64,000 bases of DNA, taken from the NCBI GenBank assembly GCA_017450705.1, contig JAFSTC010000014.1:1-64000 (forward strand), read 5' to 3'. The stretch's first letter is position 1; each line of letters starts with the position of its first letter. The translations under genes and the position numbers were made by a program. This DNA comes from Lentisphaeria bacterium. GTDB taxonomy: Bacteria > Verrucomicrobiota > Lentisphaeria > Victivallales > Victivallaceae. Below, in pieces: positions 34,346 through 43,773 of this stretch. The notes under the pieces were generated by a model. It was not told where the DNA came from. It saw nothing but the letters and a program-made list of their open reading frames with translations, and made no database searches.

Positions 34346-37225
34346 ATGGAGCACAAAACCGGGATCTATCCCTTCTGGATGTGGAACGGCCGCATGGAGC
34401 GCGCCGAACTGAGCCGTCAGATAAAACTTGCCAAGGCGGGCGGCGTGACCGGGTTGACCCTCCACGCCAGAGCCGGCAACGAGATACCCTACCTCTCCGA
34501 TCGATGGATGGAGCTGGTGCGTTTTTCCTGCGAGGAGGCGGAAAAGGCCGGTCTTGAGATCTGGCTCTACGACGAACAGGGTTTCCCCAGCGGCGACGCC
34601 GGGGGGAAGATCCCGGCGCTCGGCGAAAAATTCCAGCAGAAAGCCCTGCTTTTTTCCGAAGCGTCCGCCGCCCGGGCCCGGCAGCTGCCGGACGTGGTGA
34701 GGGTCTTTTCCAAAGAAGATCCGGCAAAGAGGCTTGTTCTGGAGGAGGTTCCCGACGGCGAGACCGTCATCGTCTTCCGCAGACTGCTCTTTCCCCGTTC
34801 CCCGGACATGCTCGGGAAAGATACCGCGGAAGAATTTCTGAAGATCACCCACGACAGATATTATGCCGTCCTGAAGGACTTTTTCGACCGCAAGGTCATC
34901 ACCGGCATATTCACCGACGACAGCCACTATCTCTTTTCGGCCGGCCCGCTGCTGGCCTATATGGACGATCTGGAGGAGACCTTCCGCGCCGCGTACGGGT
35001 ACGGCATCCTGGACAATCTTTCCGCGCTGGTGGAGAACATCCCCGGGGCGGAAAAGATCCGGAGCGACTACTACCGGCATATGGCCGAGACCTTCAACGC
35101 CCGGTTCATGAAACCCATGCACGCGTGGTGCGCTTCCCACGGGGTCCCACTCTACGGACACCTTTCCGGTGACGAGGGCCCGCTGCACAAGATCATCTCC
35201 CGCTTCGGGGATCCCGGCAGTTACTTGAAGCACTTTCAGTCTCCGGGTCTGGACGATTATCTGCTGATGAATTTCGACTGCGCCCAGATGGTCTCGCCGG
35301 TCAACAGCTTGCCGTCGGGCGGGAGATTGAACCGCGCAAAAGGATTCCCCGTGATCGTCTGCGCCAAACAGGCCAGTTCCGCCGCCGCGCAGACCGGAGA
35401 CGGCCGATGCATGGCCGAGGTGCTGGCTTCCGCCGGATGGGGCGTGCCGCTGGAAATGGCGATGAACCATCTGCGTTTTCTCAATATCCTGGGCGCCAAT
35501 GTCTTCGTCACCCACGACTTCGCCTACACTTCCGCCAAGGTCGCCAAGCGGGACCATCCGGCAAGTTACTTTTTCCAGCAGCCCTATTTTCGGCGCAACC
35601 GGGAGATCTTTTCTTCCGTGCTCGAGTCGCTCAAGTGGAGCGTCCGGGGCAGAAGTTACGCCGAAACGCTGGTCATCCACCCGGTCCGTTCTGCCCAGTG
35701 CGCCGTGGATGGGGCGACGCTCGACGAGCCGGGACACTACCGTTGTCAGGAGCCCTCGCGCCATCCGGATTGCCGGGAAGTCACCGAAGTGCTTTCCTGC
35801 TTGTGCCTGCAGCTGATGCGGCGGCATATCTCCTTCGATTTCGGCTTCGAAACCGCGCTGGACGACAGCGGAGTCGAAGCCGGCTGTTTCCGCATCGGTA
35901 AAAGTTCATACAAAACGGTCATTCTGTCCGGACTGGTTTCGATCTCGGGCCGGCTTGCTTCCCTGCTCCGGGATTTCGTCCGCAGCGGCGGTCAGCTGAT
36001 CTCGACCGTCCGCCGCCCGGTCATGATCGACGGCGAGACTCCGGCCGCGGGAGAGCTGCCCGAGAGTCTTCTCATCCCCGCCGTGGACGAAAAAACCGTA
36101 TTCCCCATGGCCCCCGATCTGAAATTCACCGTGTCCGGCGGCGACGGCCGCCGGGTGGCGACGGCCCGGCGCATCGTGGACGGCAAATTCGAATACATGC
36201 TCCACAACTGCAGCAACGACGGCGATTGTCAAATCAGCGTGGATCTGCCGGGATACCTTTGCGTCGACCCGGTTTCCCGGGCGGTCTTCCCCGTTCCGGA
36301 ACGATTCAACTTGGAGAAATACGGCATCGTCCACCTCATCCCCGAAACCGCCGCCGCCCCGGCGGGCAAAATGCCGTCGGTCTTCTCCCTCCGGCAGCCG
36401 GAGATCGTCCCGTGGCCGTCCCCGTGGCGGGTCAGGGCGGAAGAAAAAAACGTTTACCGCTGGGAAAGCGCCGAGCCCACCTGGTCCCGTCCGGCGGATT
36501 TCCGCGGCGCCGAATACGATTTCGTTCCGGAATACGTGCCTTTCACCAACCGCTTCGAACTGGCGTTCCAGCCCGAGTCGCTGAAGATCGCGCTGGAAAC
36601 CGTCCTTTTCGATTCGGTCAAAGTCAACGGCGTCGAGATCCTCGGCCGGCCCCGGACCGCGCACGACGCCTCGCCCGATCTCTTCTGCATCGAGATCGCC
36701 GATCTGGTACATCCCGGAGAAAACATCTACGCCTTCACCCGAAAGGAAAAGCATCCGGAATTCATCTATCTTCTGGGCGATTTTGCCGTGGACGAGTCCG
36801 ACGGCGTTCCGAAACTGCTCCCGCTCCGGGAGATCACCTTCGGCGACCTCGCTTCTCAGGGGATGCCCTTCTACCGGGGGACCGTGACGTATTTTTCCAC
36901 GATCGACGGCGGCCTTCTGCGCCGGGCGGAAACCTGCCGTCTGGAAATCCCCGCCCCGCTCAACGGCGCGGTCGGCGTCCGGATCAACGGCGTCGATCTG
37001 CCGATGCGCCCCTGCGCGCCCTGGCGGTACGACATCGGCGAGTATGTCGAAGAGGGCCGAAACGAAGTCGAGCTGATCTATTACAGCACCGCTCAGAACT
37101 TCCTCGGTCCCCGGCAGGTCGCCCGGCAGAAGGAACACTTTTCCGCCTGGTACCCCCCGCGGCAGGGCGAAACATACGACATGTCCCTCGGCCTTCCCGC
37201 CCCGCCCGTCATCGCCGTCTTCTGA
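34346..37225 (+). CDS. GH106-like (alpha-L-rhamnosidase-type) glycoside hydrolase
   Basis: This 959-residue protein has no signal peptide. It opens YPFWMWNGRMERAELSRQI and GGVTGLTLHARAGNEIPYLS, then has LYDEQGFPSGDAGG (73-86), the hallmark N-terminal pattern of GH106-related proteins. A TIM-barrel region with GIFTDDSH and PLYGHLSGDEGP follows. Residues about 690-959 include beta-sandwich modules like GH2 sugar-binding domains (FELAFQPESLKIALETVLFD; RVNG-type strands). Cleavage of alpha-L-rhamnosides is the best guess; the window also holds a rhamnulokinase at 56121. It is monocistronic, ending at a palindromic element between convergent genes. Confidence 0.82.
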   Translation: MEHKTGIYPFWMWNGRMERAELSRQIKLAKAGGVTGLTLHARAGNEIPYLSDRWMELVRFSCEEAEKAGLEIWLYDEQGFPSGDAGGKIPALGEKFQQKALLFSEASAARARQLPDVVRVFSKEDPAKRLVLEEVPDGETVIVFRRLLFPRSPDMLGKDTAEEFLKITHDRYYAVLKDFFDRKVITGIFTDDSHYLFSAGPLLAYMDDLEETFRAAYGYGILDNLSALVENIPGAEKIRSDYYRHMAETFNARFMKPMHAWCASHGVPLYGHLSGDEGPLHKIISRFGDPGSYLKHFQSPGLDDYLLMNFDCAQMVSPVNSLPSGGRLNRAKGFPVIVCAKQASSAAAQTGDGRCMAEVLASAGWGVPLEMAMNHLRFLNILGANVFVTHDFAYTSAKVAKRDHPASYFFQQPYFRRNREIFSSVLESLKWSVRGRSYAETLVIHPVRSAQCAVDGATLDEPGHYRCQEPSRHPDCREVTEVLSCLCLQLMRRHISFDFGFETALDDSGVEAGCFRIGKSSYKTVILSGLVSISGRLASLLRDFVRSGGQLISTVRRPVMIDGETPAAGELPESLLIPAVDEKTVFPMAPDLKFTVSGGDGRRVATARRIVDGKFEYMLHNCSNDGDCQISVDLPGYLCVDPVSRAVFPVPERFNLEKYGIVHLIPETAAAPAGKMPSVFSLRQPEIVPWPSPWRVRAEEKNVYRWESAEPTWSRPADFRGAEYDFVPEYVPFTNRFELAFQPESLKIALETVLFDSVKVNGVEILGRPRTAHDASPDLFCIEIADLVHPGENIYAFTRKEKHPEFIYLLGDFAVDESDGVPKLLPLREITFGDLASQGMPFYRGTVTYFSTIDGGLLRRAETCRLEIPAPLNGAVGVRINGVDLPMRPCAPWRYDIGEYVEEGRNEVELIYYSTAQNFLGPRQVARQKEHFSAWYPPRQGETYDMSLGLPAPPVIAVF

Positions 37226-37243
37226 CCGCAGGTCAAAAACAGC

Positions 37244-37398
37244 CGTTCTGTTCCCGAGAAGGGTCGGTGATTTCGGGGGAAGGGGAAAACCTCTTTTCCC
37301 CGTGAAAAGAGGTTTGCCCCTTCCCCCGTGCCCCCATCCCTTTTCGAGAAAAGCGCTGTATTTTTTAGTCCGTTACCTGCCAATGCGGGGAACAGAGC
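37244..37398. repeat. Dispersed palindromic element, copy 5
   Basis: It starts GTTCTGTTCCCGAGAAGGG and ends GGGGAACAGAGC. The internal hairpin has 25-bp arms (37274-37298 and 37304-37328) with one mismatch around loop CCCGT. A second partial copy of the right-hand module, GCGCTGTATTTTGAGG to GAGGGGAACAGCC, follows to about 37460. It lies between the convergent GH106-like and giant genes; the rest of 37226-37516 shows no gene. Confidence 0.85.
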
Positions 37399-37516
37399 CT
37401 TTCAAAAGCGCTGTATTTTGAGGCGGTTTCACCAACCGGCCCGTGAGGGGAACAGCCCCTCGCGTTGATATAATCCGCCCGGTTCGAAAAGCAAACGGGG
37501 CGGCGTCATGTTTCTC

Positions 37517-40500
37517 TTATTTCGCCGGAGGTGTCAAGGGGATGCGGCACGAGGTGCCGCCCGGAACCGAGACGGAAAAACGCTTCCCGCCGTACACGGG
37601 CGCAAGTTCGGGAGACGTGATCTCCGCACGGATCTCGTGTCCGGTCGGGTTGTGGACTTCCAGAAAAGCGTCGGCCGTGCCGTAGAGGACCGGCGTCAGT
37701 TTCAGATCCCGGTCCGAGGAGAGAAAGAGGTTGCCTCCCCAGAACGAGGCGGCTTTTTCCATGGACATCTGAAAATACATGGTGCGGTCATGAACGGGGA
37801 CGAAGGTGAAGACGCCTTTCGCATGATCGTAATAGGCGGCCGTCCCGTTGTCCTCGACGCCGCGGATGAAGAACGGCCAGTCGCAGATCATGGGAAATGC
37901 GGGGAGTTCCGCCGCAACTTCTCCATTTTCCGCGTGAAAAGCGATAAACCCGGGCGTAAAAATCTGATTTCCTCTTTTCATTGCGGCTTTTGCAGCGGGA
38001 TCGCTCAGGCGGTCTGCGATCTTGCGGCAATACGCGGCGGTATCCGGTGTCCCCACGCACGTGCAGACCGCAAGGAAAAACGAAACCTCGTCCCCCGCTT
38101 TGAACTTTTGCCCGGCCTTTCCGAAGCCGACGGCGAGAGTCCCGTTTGCGGCCAACCGGAATTTCGGACTCAGCGAGACCGATTGCGGAACGATCAGGAT
38201 CCGCCTGGTGGAATTTGTGCTGAGCACAGTGGCAAATCCCCCGTTTTTCAGTTCCCCCGCCTTGGCCGTGCCGGTCGAACTTTCCTCTATGCCGCTGGGC
38301 GTTTCCACAACGAGACGGTCCCAGAACCCCCGCTCTTTCGAATAATAGTCGGAGCCGGAGGTCATGGACACAAGGTGGATGGGCATATCCCCCTTCAGGA
38401 CGACGTCTTTCTTGAATTTCAGAAAGATGCGGTGATACATCAGTCCGCCCCGATAATCGTCATCGGCAAGCCACGGTCTGGTGAATCTGCACGACGGCCT
38501 GATCCGGCTGCGCATGAGCCAGGTCGTATGCCTGATGTCCGCGATCGGCTGATCTTCGCCCAGCGGGAAGAAGGAATAATAGGTGTAGGTCATCCGCCGG
38601 TCCGGGCGATGCCTTTTTTCCGTATGGACCCGCCGGTGAGAGTCCTGCGTGAGAATGGAAACTTCATTGGAGTTGACGGGATAACGCTGCCGGATCGCAT
38701 TCAGTTCATCCAGCTGATTGCTCCCGCCGGGCTGTTCTCCTTCTTCCGTCGACAGGCTGATATTGAGATCTGCGCAGGGTTTGAAGATAAAGGGGACGCC
38801 CGAGTCGATGCCGGCGATGGGCGTCGTGTCTTTTTTGCCCATGTCGAGACGGGCGGAATATATGTCCTCGAAATCGCGCAAAACCGGGACCTGATGACAG
38901 GGCGGGTGCATCAGGAGCGTGCTGTAGCCGAGAAGATTCAGATTGTCCGTACAGCGCGTGACCGCGTAATAGGGGTTCTGGATCAAAACCTCGGGCGAAA
39001 CGGCCTTTTTCCCGTTCAGATCCGTCACTTCGAGGACCAGGTGATGCACCCTGTCGTGAAGCGCGGCAAATTCCCGGGAAAACTGCTTTTGCCCCCTGCC
39101 GTCGAACCGCCGGAACAGCCCTTCCGTCCCGTCCCACACTTTGACGTCCCGGATCCCAGCGTCGGAGGAGACCTCGAATTTCAGCCGCACCCGCTGCCGT
39201 TTCTGCTGGACCTCGTAATCCGCCGCCGCGGAAGCATTGACCCCCTGCCAGAGGGAGATGGACGGCCCTTCGGACGCATATCCTCTTCCGCAGTCGAACG
39301 TGTTTTTCGTATTGAGCCACTCTTTGGCATTTTCCACGTTCCCGTAAACAAAATTCCAGCCGCAGGCCGCGGCCTCTTTTGCCAACCTCGCGGGCGAATA
39401 GATCCCGTTGAACACGATATTTCCCTGACCGCGGACGTCGTTCAGCGCAAAGAGATATTCCCGCAGATTTCGGGCGAGGACCTGGCCGTTTCTGCAGACT
39501 TTCACCGGGATCCGGAAGTACCACCAGAGATTGCTCGCATCGCCCAGTTCATGCAGACGGTCGTAGTTGAGAAGCGCGGAGGGCCTCCGGTTGCAGGAAG
39601 CGGCATACAGCCCCCACCAGTTCACTTTGTCTCTGGGACCGTTGAAAATATGGTCCTCCGGGAAGATGACGTCTTCTCCCCAGAAGGCCCAGCGCAGGCC
39701 GTTGGCTTCGCTGAATTCGATCCCGGGACAGGCGTAGAAATCTGGATCGGAAACGGCGGCGCAGGCCTTTTTCAGCGCGGCATATTTTTCCGGCGTCAGC
39801 TTTTCGAGGGATTCCGTAAAGGCCAGAAAACGATATCCGGCCTTCCTCGCGGCGGCGGCGTATTCGGAAACCGTTCCTTCGCCGTCGGAAAAGGCGCTGT
39901 GGACGCCGATCAGGCCCTTGACGCAGGGACTCCCGTCAGGAAACGGGACACGGTCGAAATTGGCCGGTTTCACCTTTTTTGCGGCAGTCGTCGGCGGCTC
40001 CTGATAGAACCCGATCCTGGGATTTTTCAACGCGTCGCGGAAGAGAAATCTGAACGTGTTCATGAGAAGCAAGGTCCCGTCGCTCTTCGTCTTCCCGTCC
40101 CCGTTCTTTTCCCAGACGGCGGGCCAGTCGCAGGCATGGGCGTTGATCGAGAGGTGCATCAGATTGCAGGAAATGACGGCGATCTTGCCCCTCCCGTAAG
40201 GACGCCAGGCGGCGAGGACGGGCGCCGATCTCAGGCTCCCCTCCCTCACGAAAAGGCTGTTTTTGGAGGTCTCCGCCGTCGTGACGTAGGACTTCGCCGT
40301 TTTTTCTCCGAAGACGACGGGCGTCCACTCCCGGGAGAGGATCAGTCCCATCGTCCCCCACATCCCGCCGCATCCCCATTCGGGGACGAAGAGCGTTTTC
40401 ACCCCTTTCGTCATGGGCGAGTCGACGATGTTGCCCGTGCGGAAAAACCGCAGGTAGGAAGGCGCCTTGGGCGCGGAAACGGAGAGAAACGGGTGACCCG

Positions 40501-41641
40501 GATAAGAGAACTGATTGGCGGGATCCGTGATCCCTTCGCGGAGCATTTTTATCCCGTACGGACCGAACATGAGATTGAAGATCTCGGGGCGGCGGTCCTG
40601 ACGGTATTCGCCGTTCTGGGGGACCAGAAGAACATTCCCGCCGATCTCGAGGTACCGGCGCAGCGCGTTCCGGTAAGCGAGGGTCGTTTCCTCGTAGTCC
40701 GCCTGCCGGAAGCCCCGGTCGAGGGAGAGGATCACGGCATGGTATTTGCACAGCTCCCCGAAGATCTTCTCCTCCGGGACGTTCCCGAAGACCCACGACA
40801 TGCTGTTCGTGGCATGCCCCGTCATGCCGTTCCGCTTCAGCGTGGAGTAAAGACCGAATCTCCGCCAGGCATCCCCGTAACGGAATTCCTCCGAGAAGAA
40901 TCCGATTTTGGGCGTCCGCCCGTTCAGGAAACAGCTGAGCTGTCCCGGAAAATTCATGCCCTCCTCTTTGCCGGCATCGGGCGACCCGGTGCCGTAAACG
41001 AGATCGTCCCCGAGGCAGGCGATGCTGCCGCACGGCAGGTTTTTCTCCCCGATGACGGCCATCGTCATTTTGGCGAGGCGCAGGAAACCTGCGGGGACCA
41101 GGCGGATCCCGTCTTTCCCGCCGCCGTTGGCCGGATTCCGGACATAAGCATCTTTCCCGTCGATGTCGTATTTCGCACACGCCGCGGCGAAGTCGACCAG
41201 CGGGATATCCCGCTCTTTTGCAATTGTTTTCAAAACATCATTTTCTTCGGCGATCCTGACATTCGGCGTCCGGTCCCCGTAGGCTTCTTTCGGGTTCCGG
41301 GCAAAAACAAGGTGTTCGTTGACGTTCGGGATCGTGACGAGGATGACCGGGATTTTTGCCGACTGGAACTGCGAGAGGATGCTTTCGATGCTTTTTTTGT
41401 AGTTTTCCTTCGTGATCTTGCCGCCCTTCCACGCGGCGTCCACGGTGCCGGTCATGACGACGGCAAGTTCTGCCTTTTCCTCGATCGCTTTTTTCGGCTG
41501 TTCCAGGGCGACTCTGGCGGCGGTCACGCCCGGTCTGGCAAGATTGATCACTCTGCTCGCGGCATGGAGCGGAGCCCCCGCGGCGACGAGGACCAGCCCT
41601 GCGAGAAGAACGGCGATGGGGCAGTTGTCGTGAAGGTGCAT
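37517..41641 (-). CDS. Giant secreted protein: degenerate permuted SGNH, GATase-like and PHP-like domains
   Basis: This 1374-residue protein starts MHLHDNCPIAVLLAGL with a signal peptide cut near APLHA; ATG 41641 has AGGAG upstream. Residues 28-240 match an SGNH hydrolase in permuted motif order: block II-like NLARPGVTA (33-41), block III GTVD (65-68), block V DGIR (177-180), then block I GDDL (211-214) in CLGDDLVYGTGSPDAGK. The catalytic Ser, Asn and His are replaced, so it is probably inactive and may bind ligand. Residues about 245-500 resemble a glutamine-amidotransferase/ThuA-like fold (LSLDRGFRQADYEE, IGGNVLLVPQNGEY). Residues about 575-780 resemble a PHP domain (GVHSAFSDGEGTVSEYA). The rest is beta-rich and unassigned. 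It is the last gene of the minus-strand locus led by the GntR-GH38 fusion. Confidence 0.8.
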   Translation of the reverse strand: MHLHDNCPIAVLLAGLVLVAAGAPLHAASRVINLARPGVTAARVALEQPKKAIEEKAELAVVMTGTVDAAWKGGKITKENYKKSIESILSQFQSAKIPVILVTIPNVNEHLVFARNPKEAYGDRTPNVRIAEENDVLKTIAKERDIPLVDFAAACAKYDIDGKDAYVRNPANGGGKDGIRLVPAGFLRLAKMTMAVIGEKNLPCGSIACLGDDLVYGTGSPDAGKEEGMNFPGQLSCFLNGRTPKIGFFSEEFRYGDAWRRFGLYSTLKRNGMTGHATNSMSWVFGNVPEEKIFGELCKYHAVILSLDRGFRQADYEETTLAYRNALRRYLEIGGNVLLVPQNGEYRQDRRPEIFNLMFGPYGIKMLREGITDPANQFSYPGHPFLSVSAPKAPSYLRFFRTGNIVDSPMTKGVKTLFVPEWGCGGMWGTMGLILSREWTPVVFGEKTAKSYVTTAETSKNSLFVREGSLRSAPVLAAWRPYGRGKIAVISCNLMHLSINAHACDWPAVWEKNGDGKTKSDGTLLLMNTFRFLFRDALKNPRIGFYQEPPTTAAKKVKPANFDRVPFPDGSPCVKGLIGVHSAFSDGEGTVSEYAAAARKAGYRFLAFTESLEKLTPEKYAALKKACAAVSDPDFYACPGIEFSEANGLRWAFWGEDVIFPEDHIFNGPRDKVNWWGLYAASCNRRPSALLNYDRLHELGDASNLWWYFRIPVKVCRNGQVLARNLREYLFALNDVRGQGNIVFNGIYSPARLAKEAAACGWNFVYGNVENAKEWLNTKNTFDCGRGYASEGPSISLWQGVNASAAADYEVQQKRQRVRLKFEVSSDAGIRDVKVWDGTEGLFRRFDGRGQKQFSREFAALHDRVHHLVLEVTDLNGKKAVSPEVLIQNPYYAVTRCTDNLNLLGYSTLLMHPPCHQVPVLRDFEDIYSARLDMGKKDTTPIAGIDSGVPFIFKPCADLNISLSTEEGEQPGGSNQLDELNAIRQRYPVNSNEVSILTQDSHRRVHTEKRHRPDRRMTYTYYSFFPLGEDQPIADIRHTTWLMRSRIRPSCRFTRPWLADDDYRGGLMYHRIFLKFKKDVVLKGDMPIHLVSMTSGSDYYSKERGFWDRLVVETPSGIEESSTGTAKAGELKNGGFATVLSTNSTRRILIVPQSVSLSPKFRLAANGTLAVGFGKAGQKFKAGDEVSFFLAVCTCVGTPDTAAYCRKIADRLSDPAAKAAMKRGNQIFTPGFIAFHAENGEVAAELPAFPMICDWPFFIRGVEDNGTAAYYDHAKGVFTFVPVHDRTMYFQMSMEKAASFWGGNLFLSSDRDLKLTPVLYGTADAFLEVHNPTGHEIRAEITSPELAPVYGGKRFSVSVPGGTSCRIPLTPPAK

Positions 41642-41663
41642 TTTTTTACTCCTGTCGTGTGGG

Positions 41664-42968
41664 TCAGATCGTCTTGCGGTGCACGATGCCCTGCTGGGAC
41701 ATCGCTTCGGCCTGAAGCGATTTGACGTCGATCTCCCGCGTTTTCCATTTTCCTTTGGCGAGAACCGCCGCGAGGCCGCAGATCTCTCCGACGGCGATAC
41801 AGGTCCCGTTGATCCTCGAAGAGGAAAACGCATCATGGGTCGCGGAGATGGGGCGGCCCGCGATCAGCAGATTGTCCACGCCCTGCGGCAGGAGGCAGCG
41901 GAAGGGGATCCCGTAACTCTTTTGGAGACAGAAGTGGGGCATCGGCGTCTCTCCGTGGATCCTGTCCGGGACATGGATGTCGATCCCCCACCCGCCGCGG
42001 GCGATCTCGTCGTCGAAATCCCGTCCCTCGATCACGTCCTCTTCGGTCAGGGTGTAGGCGCCCGCGATCCGGCGCGTTTCCCGGATCCCCGGCTGCATGG
42101 CGGTTTGAGCGACGTAGCAATTTTGGAATCCCGGCAGGTTTTTCCGGAAGAATTCGGCGATCTCCAGCGCCTGTTCCATGCCCTCTTTCCGGATCCGCGC
42201 CTGCCCTTCGTGGGTCAGCGGGGCGCAGTTCAAAATATGCGTCATGTTGACGGCGGCTTCTCCGTTGGTCCCGGGGAGATACGTGATCACCGTGTGATTG
42301 GTGGGCGTCATGTGCGGCTGTTTTTGCCACAACGCCGTCGCCTCGGTCATTTTGCGGGGGGCTTTTGTCATGTCGATCCCCGCGAGTTTGAAGGTGAGGG
42401 AACTGGACTGGACTTTCCCGTCCGTGTCGCGGCCGTACCGCACCGGACACCCCGCAAAATATGCCAGGTCGGCGTCGCCCGTGTCATCGATAAAGAAGGG
42501 CGCTTCCCACGCCTCCAGCCCCTGCTTCGAGGCCGTGACGATGTAGGAGATATCCCGCCGTTCCCGCCGCGCGGAGATCAGCGTGGTCTGAAGCAGGATC
42601 CTCACCCCGGCTTCCTGAAGCATCCGGAAGAGAACAAGATCCAGTTTCTCCGGATCGACCCGGTACGCCCAGCCGCCGTCCCGGGGCTGACTGCCGCCGA
42701 CCGCCTCCAGACGGCGGATCATTTCGCGCAGGAACAGGCCGTCCACCGTGATCTCCGAGTCCAGCCGGAGACCGGAGATGATCCCGAGTATCCCCGAGAC
42801 CGGGACGCCGCCGAGTTTGTGATAGTGCTCGATCAGCAGGACGTCCAACCCTCTTCGGGCGGCATTCCAAGCGGCGGCGCATCCGCTCAACCCGGCTCCG
42901 CATACGATCAAGTCGCACGCTCCCGAGACCGGGACCGTTTCCCGGGGAAATTTGACGGATTTTCTCAC
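41664..42968 (-). CDS. FAD-dependent oxidoreductase
   Basis: This 434-residue protein belongs to the FAD_oxidored type: a dinucleotide-binding [17 protein letters not shown] near residues 24-40, [11 protein letters not shown], and an FAD-contacting segment [25 protein letters not shown] near the C-terminus, shown here in parts. No signal peptide is present. A GTG start at 42968 overlaps the pseudopilin stop (GTGA) and has AAGGA upstream, so translation is coupled; a longer frame starting at 43205 would run through the pseudopilin gene out of frame. Related proteins recur in glycan loci of this phylum and may oxidise sugar alcohols or side chains; the substrate is inferred only. Confidence 0.87.
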   Translation of the reverse strand: MRKSVKFPRETVPVSGACDLIVCGAGLSGCAAAWNAARRGLDVLLIEHYHKLGGVPVSGILGIISGLRLDSEITVDGLFLREMIRRLEAVGGSQPRDGGWAYRVDPEKLDLVLFRMLQEAGVRILLQTTLISARRERRDISYIVTASKQGLEAWEAPFFIDDTGDADLAYFAGCPVRYGRDTDGKVQSSSLTFKLAGIDMTKAPRKMTEATALWQKQPHMTPTNHTVITYLPGTNGEAAVNMTHILNCAPLTHEGQARIRKEGMEQALEIAEFFRKNLPGFQNCYVAQTAMQPGIRETRRIAGAYTLTEEDVIEGRDFDDEIARGGWGIDIHVPDRIHGETPMPHFCLQKSYGIPFRCLLPQGVDNLLIAGRPISATHDAFSSSRINGTCIAVGEICGLAAVLAKGKWKTREIDVKSLQAEAMSQQGIVHRKTI

Positions 42969-43729
42969 AGGGCCGTTCCTTTGGCGTTCCAGAAGTAGTC
43001 GTTGGTCCGGATGTCCTGACCGGTTTGCAACGCCCGCAGCCCCCGCGGATCCGTGTTCTTTATCGACTCCATATGGCCGTCGACGAACAGGGTATTGGCC
43101 GCCTGGCTGTGCCGGAAATCCGGTTCCGCGCCTTCGCTGTCCCGGTATTTTTTGCGGCTGGTCCAGTAGCTCCCCGTCCCGTAATTGTAGGCTGCTCCGG
43201 TCCACCCGTCGATCAAATACATCGCTCGGCCCGCTTGCGTGATCTGATTCACCTTGTAGTAGAAACAGGTCCCGTAGACATCTCCCGCCGCATTCGTCCC
43301 GTTGTAATCCGGGCTCTGGGTGATGCCCAGATTCAAATAGTAGCTGATATTCTTTTCACGCCTGTCCTGAGGACACTGCATCATGCCGCGCTTTTCGGAG
43401 CCGTTGTTTTTCTTGCCGAAGTTGCCGGACATATATCCCTTTTCGAACAGGATCTTCGTCCAGGGGTCGATCGCGCTTGCCGAAACTTTTATGCCCGCAT
43501 TCATGAGCCACCCCTGGGAATCGTTGGAGTACATCATGAAATTCGTTCCCCACTGCTTCATCTGCGAGGTGCAGTTGATCGCGCCCGCCCGTTCTCTCGC
43601 CTGCTGCAGCGCGGGCATCAGCATCGCCGCCAAAATCGCGATGATCGCTATAACGACAAGAAGTTCGATCAATGTGAATTTCGGATCCGCATTTGACGGA
43701 CGACACGGCGAACGGTCGTTTTTTTCCAT
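42965..43729 (-). CDS. Pseudopilin-like protein with H-X9-DG motif, locus 3
   Basis: This 254-residue protein starts [17 protein letters not shown]. The pilin-type signal has Phe18 and Glu22 (+5) in [20 protein letters not shown] with Lys at -1. The C-terminal [15 protein letters not shown] is an exact H-X9-DG signature. ATG 43729 follows AGGAAAAG; 43777 is a weaker start. It lies 44 bp after the permuted SGNH hydrolase and its TGA overlaps the next gene's GTG. It is the third pseudopilin in the window embedded in a regulated enzyme locus, with one per locus. Confidence 0.88.
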   Translation of the reverse strand: MEKNDRSPCRPSNADPKFTLIELLVVIAIIAILAAMLMPALQQARERAGAINCTSQMKQWGTNFMMYSNDSQGWLMNAGIKVSASAIDPWTKILFEKGYMSGNFGKKNNGSEKRGMMQCPQDRREKNISYYLNLGITQSPDYNGTNAAGDVYGTCFYYKVNQITQAGRAMYLIDGWTGAAYNYGTGSYWTSRKKYRDSEGAEPDFRHSQAANTLFVDGHMESIKNTDPRGLRALQTGQDIRTNDYFWNAKGTAL

Positions 43730-43773
43730 GTTTCTTTTCCTGTCGCGTGTTCTTGTTTGAAGTGATCGGCGGT

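Noticed and set aside
34301-35827. 508-codon minus-strand open frame opposite the GH106-like gene
   Set aside because: The plus strand has the LYDEQGFPSGDAGG hallmark and a promoter; the minus translation has no family features.
37508-41725. 1405-codon plus-strand open frame opposite the giant protein gene
   Set aside because: It is the antisense shadow of a GC-rich gene. The minus strand has a signal peptide, recognisable domains and a good ribosome-binding site; the plus-strand translation is Arg/Pro/Gly-rich with no family features.
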